Part shown: positions 1-11,640 of the stretch, in pieces
How positions within the stretch are numbered: the first letter of the stretch is position 1
Layout of the letters: each line of letters starts with the position of its first letter
DNA from: Tricholoma matsutake
Lineage: Eukaryota; Basidiomycota; Agaricomycetes; Agaricales; Tricholomataceae
Assembly: GCA_026075535.2 (NCBI GenBank)
Contig: AP026538.1
Location: 7,998,001 to 8,062,000 of the forward strand
Direction: 5' to 3'
Length of the DNA: 64,000 nucleotides
The notes under the pieces: generated by a model
What the model was told of the DNA's origin: nothing
The model's database searches: none
What the model saw: the letters and a program-made list of their open reading frames with translations, nothing else
Made by a program: the position numbers and the translations under genes

Positions 1-783
1 TACGCCAGGGCATACGTGACCCAAACGTCATAAATAAAAGGGAGAATGGACGACTAACCTGCCGTCGCTCTCGTATTGCCTCAGCTGGGCCGCAGACTTG
101 CCTGAATCAAGCGTTGACGAAATACGATTTATGGCGAATACATTTGGGGCGCATTCACGGATGATATGATGTGTTGCTAAAAGGCGGAGTACGTGTGCTG
201 TTAAGAAATTTACAAAGAGTCATGAACGAAGAAAGTCTCAATAGGTAAAGTAGAAGCTACCGAGTTTTACACTCTCGACACCGTTCTGTTCAGATATCGC
301 GTCGACATGAAGACCTTGTGGGCCTGCTTCTCGAAGAATTTCGATGGTGTGTGATGCCTCTAGCAATCGCAAGCAGGAGGGCAAATGGTACTAAAGTACA
401 GCAAGTGAACATCAAAGACGCGCACGGTGCATGAATTAATAACGTACCCCCATGGACGCATCACAAAGAGTCAAAAATGGGGTTTGGACAATGGCTGCCA
501 TCTGGCCAGCGGCAGCTATAATTCGATTGATGGCTACCACGACAGTGGGGTGGGTGGTGAGCTGTTCCGAGGGGTCAGCAGGATCATACGGAGTATCTAA
601 GGATGGAAAATCCAAGGGGGTATTAGATGAAGAGGTAGATATTGGAGAGAGATAAGGTTTCTCTTCTCCTTGAAGGGATGATGGGCCGAGAGGAGAATAA
701 CGATCTGGATCATAGACGCGCTGCATGTCGTCGAGCGCGTCAGCGAGAATAGCGTGAAGGTCGCGGAGAACAGCGAAGGACAT
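1..783 (-). CDS. SAM-dependent O-methyltransferase, 5' exons (partial)
   Basis: Fungal O-methyltransferase N-terminal half; it would transfer a methyl group from S-adenosylmethionine to a hydroxyl of a small molecule. Three exons can be read: 783-448, 390-261 and 197-59, with GT-AG introns of 57 and 63 nt; a further donor (GTTAGT) at 58 leads off the window. The 201 codons show the helical dimerisation region of this class, including FPSLDTPYDP, FLTLCDASMG, YHLPSCLRLLEA, EILREAGPQG and HVLRLLATHHIIRE. The SAM-binding Rossmann domain would lie left of the window. I chose ATG 783 because family members begin just before the LRxLHxI motif; an upstream in-frame ATG at 813 would only add MVAFLLLPAT. 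No stops or frameshifts are visible, so this is the only convincingly live host gene here. Substrate unknown. Confidence 0.85.
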
Positions 784-1067
784 GGTTGCTGGAAGAAGAA
801 GGAAGGCAACCATAGATGGATTATTATATATGACCGGAATAGCATCCTTCTGTCATCTGTGGAAAAAAAAGGAAAATCAAGAAAATAATAGTTTGAGTGA
901 AGCCGACGCGATGTTTGTACTTGTTGATCAAGCTCCTGTCTTTTAGGAATTTGATTTTCCTTTCCCGCCAACTCTGATCGAATGGACGCTAGAAGTTCAT
1001 CAGCTGTAATCGTGCCTTTCATTTCCTGTCAATTGGCTTTACGCGCACAAGTCCCTCTCCTTATATC
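784..1067 (-). promoter_or_regulatory. Putative promoter and leader of the O-methyltransferase gene
   Basis: On the minus strand a TATA-like GATATAAGG lies at 1060-1067. A possible leader intron runs from 920 (GTACAA) to 857 (CCACAG), 64 nt. A short upstream reading frame begins at ATG 1022 (MKGTITADELLASI) and, if that intron is spliced, ends soon after the junction. It is therefore better read as leader or uORF than as the protein start. Inference from motif positions only. Confidence 0.4.
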
Positions 1068-2430
1068 TCATCCTCACTCCTTTACTCACTCCGATTCCGT
1101 CGCTGCTCTTCTTTGGTTCTCACTCGGCGCGGCGTCAACAATAACCTTTCTTCGGAATCAACACCGTGACTCATCTGAACAATCTTGCTATTAGTATCTC
1201 ATATTGCTCACTGATACTCCTAACGATATAATATTGCTGTCGAGATTTTGGAAATTAGATACTATCATCATCCTTAAAATTTTTTAATACTACCGTCTAA
1301 CCTATCATTTTGCCTGTCTTTGGTACCACGCACGTTGGAGTCAGGATAATGATTACTAAGCTTGCTGTATGGTCCTTCAAATTTACTTATCATGCCGGGG
1401 GGAATTCACCCTACACCTGTTGGATACACAGGAACTGAAATGCAGATCTCAGAGTATTTTTTATCCAGTGTACTACGTCATACTAGCGCTACAACATTGT
1501 AGCGCAAATTGATTATATCCCTTTGTGATCCGAGTCGACAATCTATATGAACATATCCATAAAGAGCGTGCGAGCTGACGCACATAGGAAACAAAAAGTA
1601 TATGAAATCAGCATGTGTCCACAGTGTTTTCTTGGTTTGGTGCTTTCGATAATAACACTTCACCTCAATCGGAGAATAAACTGGAATGGAAAATTCAAGG
1701 AAAATTGATGGAAAAAAAAAAACGTCACGCCTTTCGAGTTCCTGTTACTCACTACCGTACAAGTATATGAATATATCTGTCATCATGATGTGGCTTACGC
1801 TCGAGCGCACAAGCATCATGATTGAATCAACTAACGCTCCGCACGCCGACGGTGCGAACTGATGATTTTATATATTGCACAGCTTATATTTGGCTTATAT
1901 ACATAAATAGACAGTCGGAATGTTATATCATGATATATTGCCAACCTACATATGATCTCGGACAATATTCACCACTAGGATTAAACCCGCCTAGCGTAAC
2001 GCGAGGCTTTCGGTGTGTTGTGTGTGTTGTGTGTGGCGGGTCTGGATTGTAAATAAATATATTATATCAATATTATCAACATCAGTACCCTCTCGTGGAG
2101 ACACAATCTAATCCAAACAGGGTAAGTAGGGAGAGCACCCGCATAATGACTTGATGCATCTCGGACGATGTCCTTCAGTATAGCTAGTTCTGCCGAATTA
2201 ACGGTGTCGGAGTCATAATTCATTCCAAAATGATTACCCGCATAGCACCAAGCAGGCGCCTCATGCCAAGGAATAGCAAGAGCCCCCGAGTGGCTGAAAG
2301 AAAAAACGGATCGCAGCCGAAGACTGGGAGGTGGGAGGGTTTCCGTCATGCATCAAATAAGATTAATACCGGAAGCCAAGAAGAATTCCGCCAGCACCAA
2401 GTCGCGGGCAAGTATACACATGACAAGCTT
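1068..2430. other. Intergenic stretch without a recognisable gene
   Basis: AT-rich sequence with no coding similarity that I recognise on the plus strand. On the minus strand 2349-2062 is open for 95 codons and contains plausible GT/AG pairs (for example around 2247 and 2190), so it might hold exons of an unknown gene, but the translation matches no family I know. Confidence 0.3.
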
Positions 2431-2582
2431 GTCAAATGAGGGAGTCTCCCGACGTCCATGAGCGCACTATGAGACAGCTCTCCAACGCGCAGTTCACACG
2501 ATTGAGTCTAGTCAATACAAAGTGGAGGATAGAGGGATTCCGAGTTCTCAATGAGGTTATATCCCTCGACTTGGGGATGCGT

Positions 2583-2721
2583 GGGAATATGTACGCACTA
2601 ACGTTGCGGCGTTTGCCGACGCATTATTGTAAGCTTGTGGTCATGAGCTTTTTTGTAATCCAACTTGGGAATATGTCCGCACCAACGTTGCGGCATTTGC
2701 CGACGCGTTATTGTAAGCTTG
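2583..2721. repeat. Tandem duplication, 55-bp unit, period 84
   Basis: Bases 2583-2637 and 2667-2721 are 55-bp copies with only four differences (both start GGGAATATGT and end TTGTAAGCTTG). Each is followed by TGGTCATG, so the duplicated period is about 84 bp. No coding meaning seen. Confidence 0.85.
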
Positions 2722-3266
2722 CTGATGCTGTGGTCATGCAAAGATCATATAAGAACAATTTTGTATGGGAATGGGGAGCTTGCTTTATCCCAGTCTTTCG
2801 CTCAATGCTTATTAAAGTACATATTTATTCGTATTCCCTAAGATCCATCCCATGTGTATCTAAAGTGAATCCTAATGCTTCTCGCCTTGTATTATCCTCT
2901 CTCAGCATCTTCATTGACTCTGTTTCTTCACCACACTGTAGGTGTTGGATTCCAAAGGGGACATGAAAGGCTAGCCCCTTCAATTTTTTGACCTGGGAAA
3001 TTGCCACAAATGACAGCCCAGATGAAAAGTCCTTTGGTCCAAGGTCAATTATGGGATGTTCTAATGTGAGGCCCTGACTCTTGTGTATGGTGATTGCACA
3101 TGCTAAAGTCAGTGGAAGCTGTTCACGAGAAAGCTGGTTTCCAGACCGATCTTCCCATTGGGCAACAACCAGAGAGATAGGAACCCATGATGGATTAACC
3201 CCATGCCAGCCTGGTGTCTGAGGGCCTGGTATATTTATCAGACAATGTTTGAATGTGGAGAGAATA

Positions 3267-4147
3267 GTGTTTAAAGGTCCAGTCTGTAGGACCAAAAAAA
3301 AGACTGAAACTGGACTGAACTGGACCAATTAGGACTGGACCAGTGGTCTATTTATGGACTGGTCTTTTTCAGTCCAGTTGCTGGTCTTTCGTTTTGAAAA
3401 ATATAGTAGGACCAATGAAAAACCAGTTCAAACTGGTTGCAACCAGTCTTTTGTCCCAATGTATGTTGGACCTTACTCCCACACATATTTACTTCATTTT
3501 TGGTCCCTGGATCATCAAAAATGGTCAAGAATTGGTTGAGATATGACCAAAAACATTTTTGTATGAGTATTTTGTTGTATCAGAACAACTTTGATTGCAT
3601 TGCTTATTACCTGAGCTACATATATATTTTTTTTGTACAGCCATATGACATCATAAAAGTAACAACAACACACCTAATCATCTGTACCATGGGATTTTAT
3701 TCATATAACAGCCCAAATGAGTGCAACTACAAACTAAAAATTACAAACTACAAACTACAAATTACAAACTACAAACTACAAATTACAAACTACAAACTGC
3801 AACTTGAATGCATGTCCTTTCAGTTTTGGCCATATCTCAGTCAAATCTTGATGGAATTGCTTAAATGTTGGATTGGTCTACGGAGCATTACAATCTCTAT
3901 CCATGAATATAATATATATGAGGTAATGGTCATATTTGTTGAGATACATATGGGTTATTTGGCATGATAGATTTTATGACAAAAGACCAGTCCGAACCAG
4001 TCTTTTTTTGGTCCATGGACCAATTAGGACCAGTCCTAAAGGGTCCAGTTGTGGTCCTCCAATATCTGGGTCGGTCCTAGACTGGTTGCAGTTGCCAGTT
4101 GCCCCATTTGGAAGTAAAAAACCAGACTGGACTGGACCTTTAAACAC
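3267..4147. mobile_element. 881-bp MITE with 18-bp perfect TIRs, TA target
   Basis: The termini GTGTTTAAAGGTCCAGTC (3267-3284) and its exact complement at 4130-4147 are flanked by TA on both sides (3265-3266, 4148-4149). Both ends are crowded with subterminal GGACCAGT / ACTGGTCC repeats, a pattern typical of transposase-bound subterminal sites. No transposase frame is present, so it is non-autonomous. The TA target and the 5'-GTG ends suggest Tc1/mariner or a related superfamily, but that is inference. Confidence 0.85.
3724..3799. repeat. ACAAACTACAAATT tandem repeat inside the MITE
   Basis: Short degenerate tandem array built from TACAAACTACAAAT units, with a higher-order period of about 24 bp, in the middle of the 3.3-kb MITE. 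Confidence 0.8.
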
Positions 4148-4459
4148 TATAGTGCTACTTGTATGCTTACTGAGCGTCCTCTTTTCTACCAGTCCTTGAG
4201 CTGTATAATGACTGGTGGAACTTAGAATGACCACATCACCTTTGCCAGTATTTTTAGGCATAGGTTTGTACTTTTTGATGCCCATCTGGGTGAAATGATA
4301 ACGTAGGGGGATATACAGATGATAGTAAGTATACCAAAATCGGAGGAGCTGACTAAGCTTCACCTTGCATACATGAGGCAAAGTCCAGCGCATGAGTATG
4401 ACTGTTCTCTCATGGCCCTTGCAAAGGCTGACATGTGGGCAATATCCTACCCAAGCCAT

Positions 4460-5190
4460 GTTGTGTTTGTCCCGGTATGTGTTTTCTATTAGTGAACTGC
4501 TGGATTTGTTCTGGTACTTATACTACTACAATGTCATTGCAGCGACATAACCTTAGGCACTTTACAAAATTTTCACCATCTGCTGATTGAGACTCAATCA
4601 GCTTTGGAAAACCCAATCATATTTGCTGCACTGCATTGTGGCATTCGCAAGGCAGAACAGATGTTCTTGGGCCAAAATGGTTGATATCCAAAGGTTATTT
4701 TGTATCAGTTGGTGGTTGACAACCACACCACAGTTGCTTGCTACTCAGGACAGGTAATGATTGTCGAGTCCTATTACAATGATATGTATTTAATGTGATT
4801 TGTACCCTTTCATTTTTACAGAAAACATGCAGAAAGCTGTTTTCTGCAAGCATTAAGTGGAGATCTCCCAGTAAAACTTGTTATCTCTGGTCGAGAACCA
4901 GATTCTTAAAGTTTGGCAAACATGTAACTATTTCCTGGACTTCATACTTTGCAGCTAGCTGAATCTATCTCACCTGCTCTCCTGCTTTTATTTACATATC
5001 CATCTTTCAGTGTACTTGTATTCAGAATGAAATAGGGGTTTTTCTCTGGAGGTTAGGGGCTTTGATCACTGATTACAAGGCAAGATAATGTCTGATCACT
5101 TCATGATTGCGATATCAGTAGCCCTGCACCCTTCACACATTTCACAGTATGTGACAGGTCCACTCACTGCCACCATAACCCTCCCTTGCC
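4460..5190 (+). other. Degenerate coding-like stretch, unrecognised
   Basis: Plus-strand blocks such as 4340-4476 (containing LHLAYMRQSPAHEYDC) read like exons followed by GT, but stops interrupt every frame and I recognise no family. It may be remains of a gene upstream of H1 or of an older transposon. Confidence 0.25.
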
Positions 5191-5196
5191 TACTGC

Positions 5197-5783
5197 ATGT
5201 CAGATGAAATCAATGTGCCCCTAGAGCTTCTCCATTTCAAATTTACACCTGAGGATTTGGCCTTGCTCAAAAAATACAAAGAGGAATGGCAAGCGGCAAA
5301 TAGGACCAACCATAGTCTGATTGCTGCACATGCTTTTCAAGACATGAAGAGAGCAAATAAAGACTGGAACGAAGCTGATAAGAAGCTTAAAAAAGATGTG
5401 GGGTTCTCTAAAGAGGCAAACTGACTGGTTCTATTCACACATGTAGGGTGTCTATACTTGGTTTCATATGTTTGGAAGAAAGAGGGAATCTGTGGAGAAA
5501 TTTAGGAGTGTGAAGAAGTGGAATGCCTGGAGTGTCTTTGGAATGGAGGTGCAGGATGAGTTGAAGGCAAGGATCCAGATGAAGATGGGGGGATGGAATG
5601 GGGCTTCATCATGACCATCAGACAACCAGAAGGCTTTCGGTCACTATCAACTTGAACTCTCAAAGTTATGGAATGCTACCTCGGATAAAGAGAAGGAACA
5701 ACTGGATTGGATGGCAGAGTTATGGAACCAAATGGGCCCTCTGCCGAAGCAGCAAGCCAAGCAAGTTTTACTATGAATATCTA
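5197..5783 (+). pseudogene. H1: multi-copy basidiomycete gene of unknown function, 5' exons
   Basis: Start ATG 5197 (MSDEINVPLELL). Exon 1 is 5197-5397, then a 49-nt GTGGGG...TGTAG intron in phase 0, then exon 2 from 5447. Readable blocks are FTPEDLALLKKYKEEWQ, VYTWFHMFGRKRES, VKKWNAWSVFGME and LDWMAELWNQMGPLP. The last block resembles a conserved element of a large, uncharacterised basidiomycete family (the AELWN..GPP type), which I recognise only by pattern. An in-frame TGA near 5611 breaks exon 2, and gypsy A interrupts the gene at 5788. It continues at 23654. H2 at 54.6-40.0 kb has the same overall layout. Function unknown. Confidence 0.55.
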
Positions 5784-5788
5784 CCCTT

Positions 5789-5988
5789 TGGAACAGAAGT
5801 ACTCTCGTACTTCTATCACTCAGTCACAGGGGGACAAAGTAAACAGGAAGTTGGTATGTATTCAAGAATGAATGAATTCTATCTAAGACATCCGAGCATG
5901 TATTCAACAGAAAAGGCACATGATCACGTGTGTGACTAATCGTCCGATCGTAGTAAGAAATCCTGGTAAGAGTAGAGATACTCTTACA
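5789..5988 (-). repeat. 3' LTR of gypsy A
   Basis: 200-bp LTR, read on the minus strand as TGTAAGAGTATC...CTTCTGTTCCA (TG...CA). It is uninterrupted and therefore serves as the empty-site reference for the C insertion in the other LTR. A purine-rich stretch (GGACGTAGGCGAG) directly precedes it on the minus strand. Confidence 0.92.
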
Positions 5989-6019
5989 CTCGCCTACGTC
6001 CTCTTGAAAAAAGGACGTG

Positions 6020-8072
6020 AACTCTACTCCTGCCTGTTTTCCCATTTTGCCAGGGCCTCTGTTTCCAGTAGTTCTGAGCAAGGTAGCCATATGTTGTGCT
6101 CCGGTCCATACCCCGTCCATCATACCAAAAATTGATGCCCTCGGCCCCATGCGCGTTGTTCAAGTATCTGGTCGATGAAATATTCCATTGTTCCCTCTGC
6201 AGTGATGAGAGGTTGAGGCATGTGCAATGCACACTCAGGAAACAGGGTGTCATCATTCAGAATGTATGGCCGCAGATTCGCGACGTGGAACATAGGGTGA
6301 GCTTTTGATGTTGGTGGCAATACTAGTTTGTAGCTTGAGTTTTCAGGGTACGCTTGTATAACGTTGTAGGGTCCATCGAAATGTGGCATAAATTTGGCCA
6401 CTCGCCCGTCTCTGGCTTGCATGTAATCACGTCGCCGATGCACCATGGCTAAGAGCACCTTGTCCCCTACTTGGTAAGCAGGGTCTACCGATTGGTCTTT
6501 ATTTGCTTCATGAGCCTAGTGAATCTTAGCTGCCAACAAGCTGTCTTTTGCTGCATTGGTTTCCTCTTCCATCTCTTCCATGAATTTGAGCACTCTTTCT
6601 TCATCTGAGGATGTGTCCGGGGGGCCTGTGTGTGAGTCACTTATGTTCAGTGGAGGTAGGACACGTGGTGATCTTCCTGTCTTCAATACGAATGGCGAGA
6701 TGCTGGTGGAAGCATTAATTGTGTTCATTATATCGAAACGTACTTTTGGTAGCACTTTGACCCATCCTTTCTGATTCTGTTCAACATGGAACCTTAGACA
6801 TTGTATCACAGTTTTGTTGGAGTGCTCTGAGGCGCCATCAGTCTGTGGGTGGTACAATATTGACATCTTGTGGCGTATGCCCATGAGTTTCATCAAGGTT
6901 TTCCAAAACTTTGATACAAAGACCTTGTCTCGATCTGAGATGATTTCCAGTGGGCATCCATTTTCGCAGTACCACCTGTCGAAAAAAAGGAATGCGAATT
7001 CTTCAGTGGTAGTGGTCGTCTTGCATGGCACGATTTGGATGTCTGCACCCAGATGGTTGGTCATCGTCACTACTGCATCGAAACCGTCGTCTTTTGGAAG
7101 TGGCTCAATGAAATCAATTGCCACTGAGTCGAAACGAGCATCCGGCGTTGGTAAGGGGTGAAGTGGTCCAGGTGGTCTTGATGTGCTTCCTTTGTTTCTC
7201 TGGCAGTCAATGCATCCGGGTACATATCCTTTTGCAAGGTCACGTCTCATGTTTGGCCAGTAGTAGTCGTCTCGCAAGTTTGCGTATGACTTTTCTGTAC
7301 CGAAGTGCCCTAGGTTATCGTGTGCCAATTGGAAAAGGTGCTCATGCAAGTGTTTGTATTTGGGAATAATCAGGCGAGATCCAATGAAGAGGAGCCCATG
7401 CCTCAGTGTGATGTTCAGCTTGCTGTCCAGGATGCTGCTGTTTAGATCGTTCAGGATGTTGCTACACCAAGGATTGACTCGGTACCCTTTCGTGATCCTC
7501 TGAATCAGTTTGGGATCACTCCGTACCTCGAAGATGGTTGCTGTGTTGAGTTGCAGTTCCTTTTCATTGATGGAGTCTGGTAAACGGGATAACGCGTCTG
7601 CAACAGTATTTTTCTCCCCATTGATGTATGTTATGGTGTACTCATACTGGGAGAGATACTCCATCCACCTCGCTTGCCTTTGTGAGAGGTCCCTCAGGTA
7701 GTCGAAGTTTTGCAATGTTTTGTGATCCATTTGAATGTGAATGTGCGTGCCCAGTAGATCCACTCTCCACTTCTTCAAAGCTCGCATAATTGCGAACATC
7801 TCCTGTTCATGCACTGGGTAATTTTGTTCAGCCCCATTCATCTGCCTGCTTTCGAAGGTGATGGGTTGTGCGCCTTCCCATGTAGGGCTGAATGAGAGTA
7901 TGGCTCCCATACAATGTTTGCTTGTTTTGCACGTTACAAATATCTTGTTTTCGCCAGGCGTCTCATGGTCGATAGTGGTGAGGCAATCACAGCTCACTAC
8001 CAGTCATTTGATGGCATCGAAGGCAAGTTGGTGTTCAGTGGTCCAAGCAGGAAAGTTTGCGTTGCATTCTTT
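6020..8072 (-). pseudogene. Gypsy A RNase H, integrase and chromodomain
   Basis: Minus-strand frame open mainly at 7997-6516, preceded to 8072 by RNase H sequence with two TGA stops. RNase H shows a fold with MDHKTLQNFDYL and ADALSRLPDS. Integrase has the zinc-binding HHCC region (HDNLGHFGTEKSYANL ... CIDCQRNK) and the catalytic core with AIDFIEPLPKD, ISDRDKVF and HPQTDGASEHSNKT, so the D,D,E residues are present. After a TAG near 6514 the frame continues to about 6020 with a C-terminal chromodomain (IDQILEQRAWGRGHQFLVW, then HNTWLPRSELLETEALAKW after a small frame change). The chromodomain marks a chromovirus, which is known to integrate toward H3K9-methylated chromatin. Confidence 0.88.
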
Positions 8073-8690
8073 TCATGTGAGAGGGGTCAAGGTTGCTGTA
8101 TGTTCTGCTAGTGTCAGTAGGAAGGTTGCAATGTACCATACAAGCCCCAGAAATTGCCATACGTGTTTTGCAGATTGAGGTTTTGTCCATCCTAGGATCC
8201 GAGCGACCTTGGAGGTATCGGCCTCAATGCCCCGCACCGAGATATGGTGGCCAAGGAAGTCAATTTTGGTGGTGAAAAGGATGGATTTTTTTGTAGAGCA
8301 GTACAACTCTGCCTTTTGCAGTGCCTCCAGGATGAGCGCTACGTTCGTTTGGCGGTCGGCTAGTGAATTTGACCAGATAATGATGTCGTCCAAATAAACG
8401 TGGCAGATTTTGCCGATGTAGTCTCTCAGTGCCAAGGTTACACGTCGTTGGTGTGTGGCTGGGGAGTTACGCATGCCCATAGGCATGACAACCCACTCCC
8501 AGAGGCCAAAGGGTGTCAAGGTCGTGGTGTATTTAATGTGATCCGGGTGTACCAGCATCTGAAAGAATGAGTTCGTCATATCTATCTTCCCCCCAAATTT
8601 TACCTTTAGCACAGTCTGCCAAGATGTCATCAATACGTGGCAGTGGGTAATTGTTGGGGATCGTGAGACGATTGAGGTGTCAGTAGTCAT
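8073..8690 (-). pseudogene. Gypsy A reverse transcriptase core
   Basis: 205 codons of the RT palm and thumb: KIDMTNSFFQM, PFGLWEWVVMPMGMRNSPAT and the catalytic VYLDDIIIWS (YxDD motif intact). The frame is offset by one base from the preceding segment because of an extra G in the G run at about 8593-8598. That frameshift plus the TGA at about 8680 (an arginine codon in the usual DYRxLN motif) and two later TGA codons near 8075 and 8007 make it nonfunctional. Confidence 0.9.
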
Positions 8691-9830
8691 TTACCCACTG
8701 AGGTAAGACAGTAGGGTCGGCTTTTGGAATAATGAATGATGGGGACGCATATGGTGAGGAGGATGGTCTGATGCATCCTGTGGCTGCATGTTGGTCAAGG
8801 AGTGTTTTCCAGCCAGCTCTGTACTTGCGTGGGCAGCCATATGCGTGAGCCACTGATACGGGTGCACCTGGAAGTAGCTCGATGTGATGATACACATCTG
8901 TCGGTAACTTTGTTACATGTGGTATGTCTGTAGGAAAACGGTTGGGGAACTGGGCTTTCATTTTCAAATCTAGTTTTTGCAACATAGTGAGCCCCGCCAG
9001 TTGCTTTATCTGGACCTTGATAGCGGCTATTACATTCGGTGGGCTGGTGGTAAAAGCCTCCAGATTGAATCGCTCTTCGTTCTCATTGAAGAATGCCATT
9101 AGCTCCATATGGACGAGCATTTGGAGTTTCCTTGTCTGTTGTTGACCATTTCTGATCAGGCGGGCCTTGATCTTCCACTTCTCAGCTGGTGATTTGACTA
9201 CACACTCCTTCTTAGTCTCAGGGTCTGGTGGGTTGAGAAGGTCATAGCCACTTTCTTTTGCTATTGCTGTTTGCAGGTCCATGTCGACCACTATTTTATT
9301 CTTAGCGAGGAAGTCTAATCCCAATATGAGGTCCATGTAAAGTTTGGGGCATATAATTGTGTTGATCGTACGAGAATGCCACAAGGTGTCTGGTGATTGG
9401 ATTGCTAATTTACAGTAATGAGTCAATTCTAAAGCTTCAGGAGACTTTCTTTTCTTCGCAAATGTGCTGGAGACCAAGAGAGGTTTGAATAATGGACGAG
9501 GTGTTAAGCATAAAATTTTGGCGAGGTCTCTAGAAATCAAGACTGGGGATGAACCGTGATCAATAAGGGCATTGATAGGAGTAGGTGCACACGTAGCGGG
9601 AGTGTCAAGGCAGCATGTCCAAAGCAAGTGTGCAGGTAGGTCAAAAGGTGATGTCACATACTCTTTGGCTTCGTTTGCATCAACCCACTCTTCGCCCTCA
9701 CCCTCGCTCTCGCTGTTGTTGAATGTTGTGCCTCCCATGAACACAGTGGCGATGGTGGTGGTGTTGTTCTTCTTTTCATAGGCTGCTTTAGCTTTGGCCG
9801 CGTATGCCGCTGTGACATGTCTGCAGTCTT
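8680..9830 (-). pseudogene. Gypsy A gag C-terminus, protease and RT start
   Basis: Open from the B insertion point (9830) to the TGA at 8680. The first part continues the gag tail. An aspartic protease follows with LIDHGSSPVLIS as the catalytic D-x-G segment (the usual Ser/Thr is His here) and LILGLDFLAKNK as its C-terminal loop. The N-terminal RT fingers follow with FPTDIPHVTKLP and SSSPYASPSFIIPK. Gag and pol share one frame, so a single polyprotein is likely. Confidence 0.85.
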
Positions 9831-9835
9831 CTGGG

Positions 9836-10247
9836 TGTTAGGGCGACACCCACTATCTGCTAGCTAAGACCGTGCAGGTTCTCTCTACAAGAAGGGGGCA
9901 GGATCCGCGTGCGTGATGGGGAAATTGATGGTTTTGATGTGAGGGGTTATTAATAGGTAAGTTTGTTGAGATAGGCCTTTCACACCGAAAACGTAGGTGG
10001 AATACCTAAGAGAACACAACTAGGGTCCCCTAGGCATATATTTAGGGTTTATATACTATGTTACATATATTGTACATTGTTGTTACCGACGCATGCGTAC
10101 AGGCACATACATAGTGATGCGTGCGAAATAATATTCTCATGCTATCAAAGTGTAGTGTCATTTGGTGTCATTTGATGTAATGTAGTGTAATTCGACATAA
10201 TAAAATGAAAATGAAATTTTATTAGGTAATGGGGCTGTTTCCTAACA
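9836..10247 (-). repeat. 3' LTR of gypsy B
   Basis: 412-bp LTR beginning TGTTAGGAAACAGCCCC and ending GCCCTAACA on the minus strand. It is immediately preceded (10248-10260, minus strand) by the polypurine tract AAAAGGGGGGTAA, the plus-strand primer site. Confidence 0.93.
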
Positions 10248-10258
10248 TTACCCCCCTT

Positions 10259-11640
10259 TTATGCCTCGACTTCCAGGCAAGAAAATATTATGTTTGTCCC
10301 CTCTGTGAAATTTTGGTAAGGCCGGAATTTCATCCCCTCATACACCATTCTCGCAATGCGACGCGGAGCATTTGGATTACGTTTAAAGAACTGGACGATC
10401 GCGTTATGCACTCGCTGACAATTCTCTTTGGGTTCCCACAAATTATTTTTGTCGGTATAGTTTTTCCACTTTATTAAAACTCCAATTTGTTCCGTCGAAG
10501 ATGTGAGTCTAGAATTTCTTCAACTATGTATTCTGGAGCACCTTCTACTATTATCGGAGGTTGTGGAGTAGTTTGTTGGCCAGGAATAGTGGGCGGATGG
10601 TAAGGGCGTAAGCGGGATATGTTAATCTCGGGATCAATCTTAAATGATCAGGGTTATTTTAGCACTACCGCATTAGGCGAGATCACTTTAGAGATCGCAT
10701 ATGGGCCAACTTGTTTCTCCGTAAGTTTCTTTGAAGGTCGTGGAATATTCAGGTCCTTGGTACTCAGCCATACCAAGTCACCAACTTTGTACTCTGGAGC
10801 GCATGCTTGAGTACGATCTGCGTGTCGCATCATGTCATCATGTGCTTTCTTCAATGCCGCCTCTGCTTCCTCTTGTACCCTTTGCATCTTAGATACAAAA
10901 TCTTCTACCGACTGTACTTTGACTTCCCTTCTGGGTTCTACTCCCATGCGAGGATGATATCCATAATTCATGAAAAAGGGTGTCATACAAGTAGCCAAAT
11001 GGAATTTATTATTGTGGGAAAATTCGGCAATTGCCAACCATTTGGGCCAGTCGGTTTGTCGGTAGTTGACAAACATACGTAGGTACTGCTCCAACTCCTG
11101 ATTCATTCTCTCTGTCTGCCCATCAGTCTGTGGGTGACATGCCGTAGATAATTTAGTTTGAATTCCTAATATGTTGTTTAGTTCTCGCATAAACATGGAA
11201 GCAAATTGTGGTCCGCAATTGGAGATAACAGTATCGGGTAACCCATGTAACCGCCATACCTGATTTAGATAGAGGTGTGCCAAGCCCAATGATGAGGTTT
11301 CTGTAGTAGTAGGAATAATATGGACCTCCTTTGTAAAGTGGTCACATACTATGAATATTGCATCGTACCCTTGAGCCTCAGGTAATCCGGTAATAAAATC
11401 CACAGATATATCTCGCTATGGCGCTTTAGGTATAGGGTTCGGCATTAATTTTCCTGCAGGTTTCTCTGGAAATTTCTTCCCCCTCATGCACGTATCACAT
11501 CCATCCACATACCCCAACACATACTTCGAAATTCCGGGCCACCAATAATTTCTCATTACTAATTCCAACGTCTTCCATCTTCCTGGGTGTCCAGCAATCA
11601 GCGTATTGTGATGTAACCAGACAATCTCCCTTCACAAATC
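10259..11640 (-). pseudogene. Gypsy B integrase with C-terminal chromodomain
   Basis: Integrase zinc finger region (LHHNTLIAGHPGRWKT ... GCDTCMRGK) at about 11640-11480, then the catalytic core from 11403: [42 protein letters not shown], carrying the D,D,E triad. A TGA separates the zinc finger from the core. The C-terminal part down to 10259 contains a chromodomain (LEFLIKWKNYTDKNNSWEP in the family consensus). The frame breaks near 10650 and 10490. Integrates cDNA; the chromodomain guides it to heterochromatin. Confidence 0.9.

Larger units (their letters stand above)
2825..4459 (-). pseudogene. PIF1/Helitron-like helicase C-terminal fragment, interrupted
   Basis: Minus-strand codons from about 3200 to 2825 encode the end of a PIF1-family DNA helicase of the kind found in fungal Helitrons and in free-standing basidiomycete PIF1 genes. 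Visible are the superfamily 1 motif LTLACAITIHKSQGLTLE, the following DLGPKDFSSGLSFVAISQVK, and a C-terminal tail ending GMDLREYE plus stop. Walker A and B motifs are absent, so it is a fragment. The frame continues upstream across the MITE at 3267-4147: removing the MITE and one TA joins the frame to 4459-4150 without a shift, although that upstream part has no recognisable helicase motif. No Helitron ends (5' TC, 3' CTRR hairpin) were found nearby. Confidence 0.7.

Noticed and set aside
452..655. Plus-strand frame at the left edge
   Set aside because: Antisense of the O-methyltransferase exon 1, which has clear family motifs and splice sites.
2825..3240. Complete Helitron
   Set aside because: Only the helicase C-terminus is present, with no Rep domain and no Helitron ends found.
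5789..5988. Solo LTR
   Set aside because: A partner LTR of equal length exists at 17413-17573 plus 23610-23648, and the outer flanks share CCCTT, so it is one end of a complete element.
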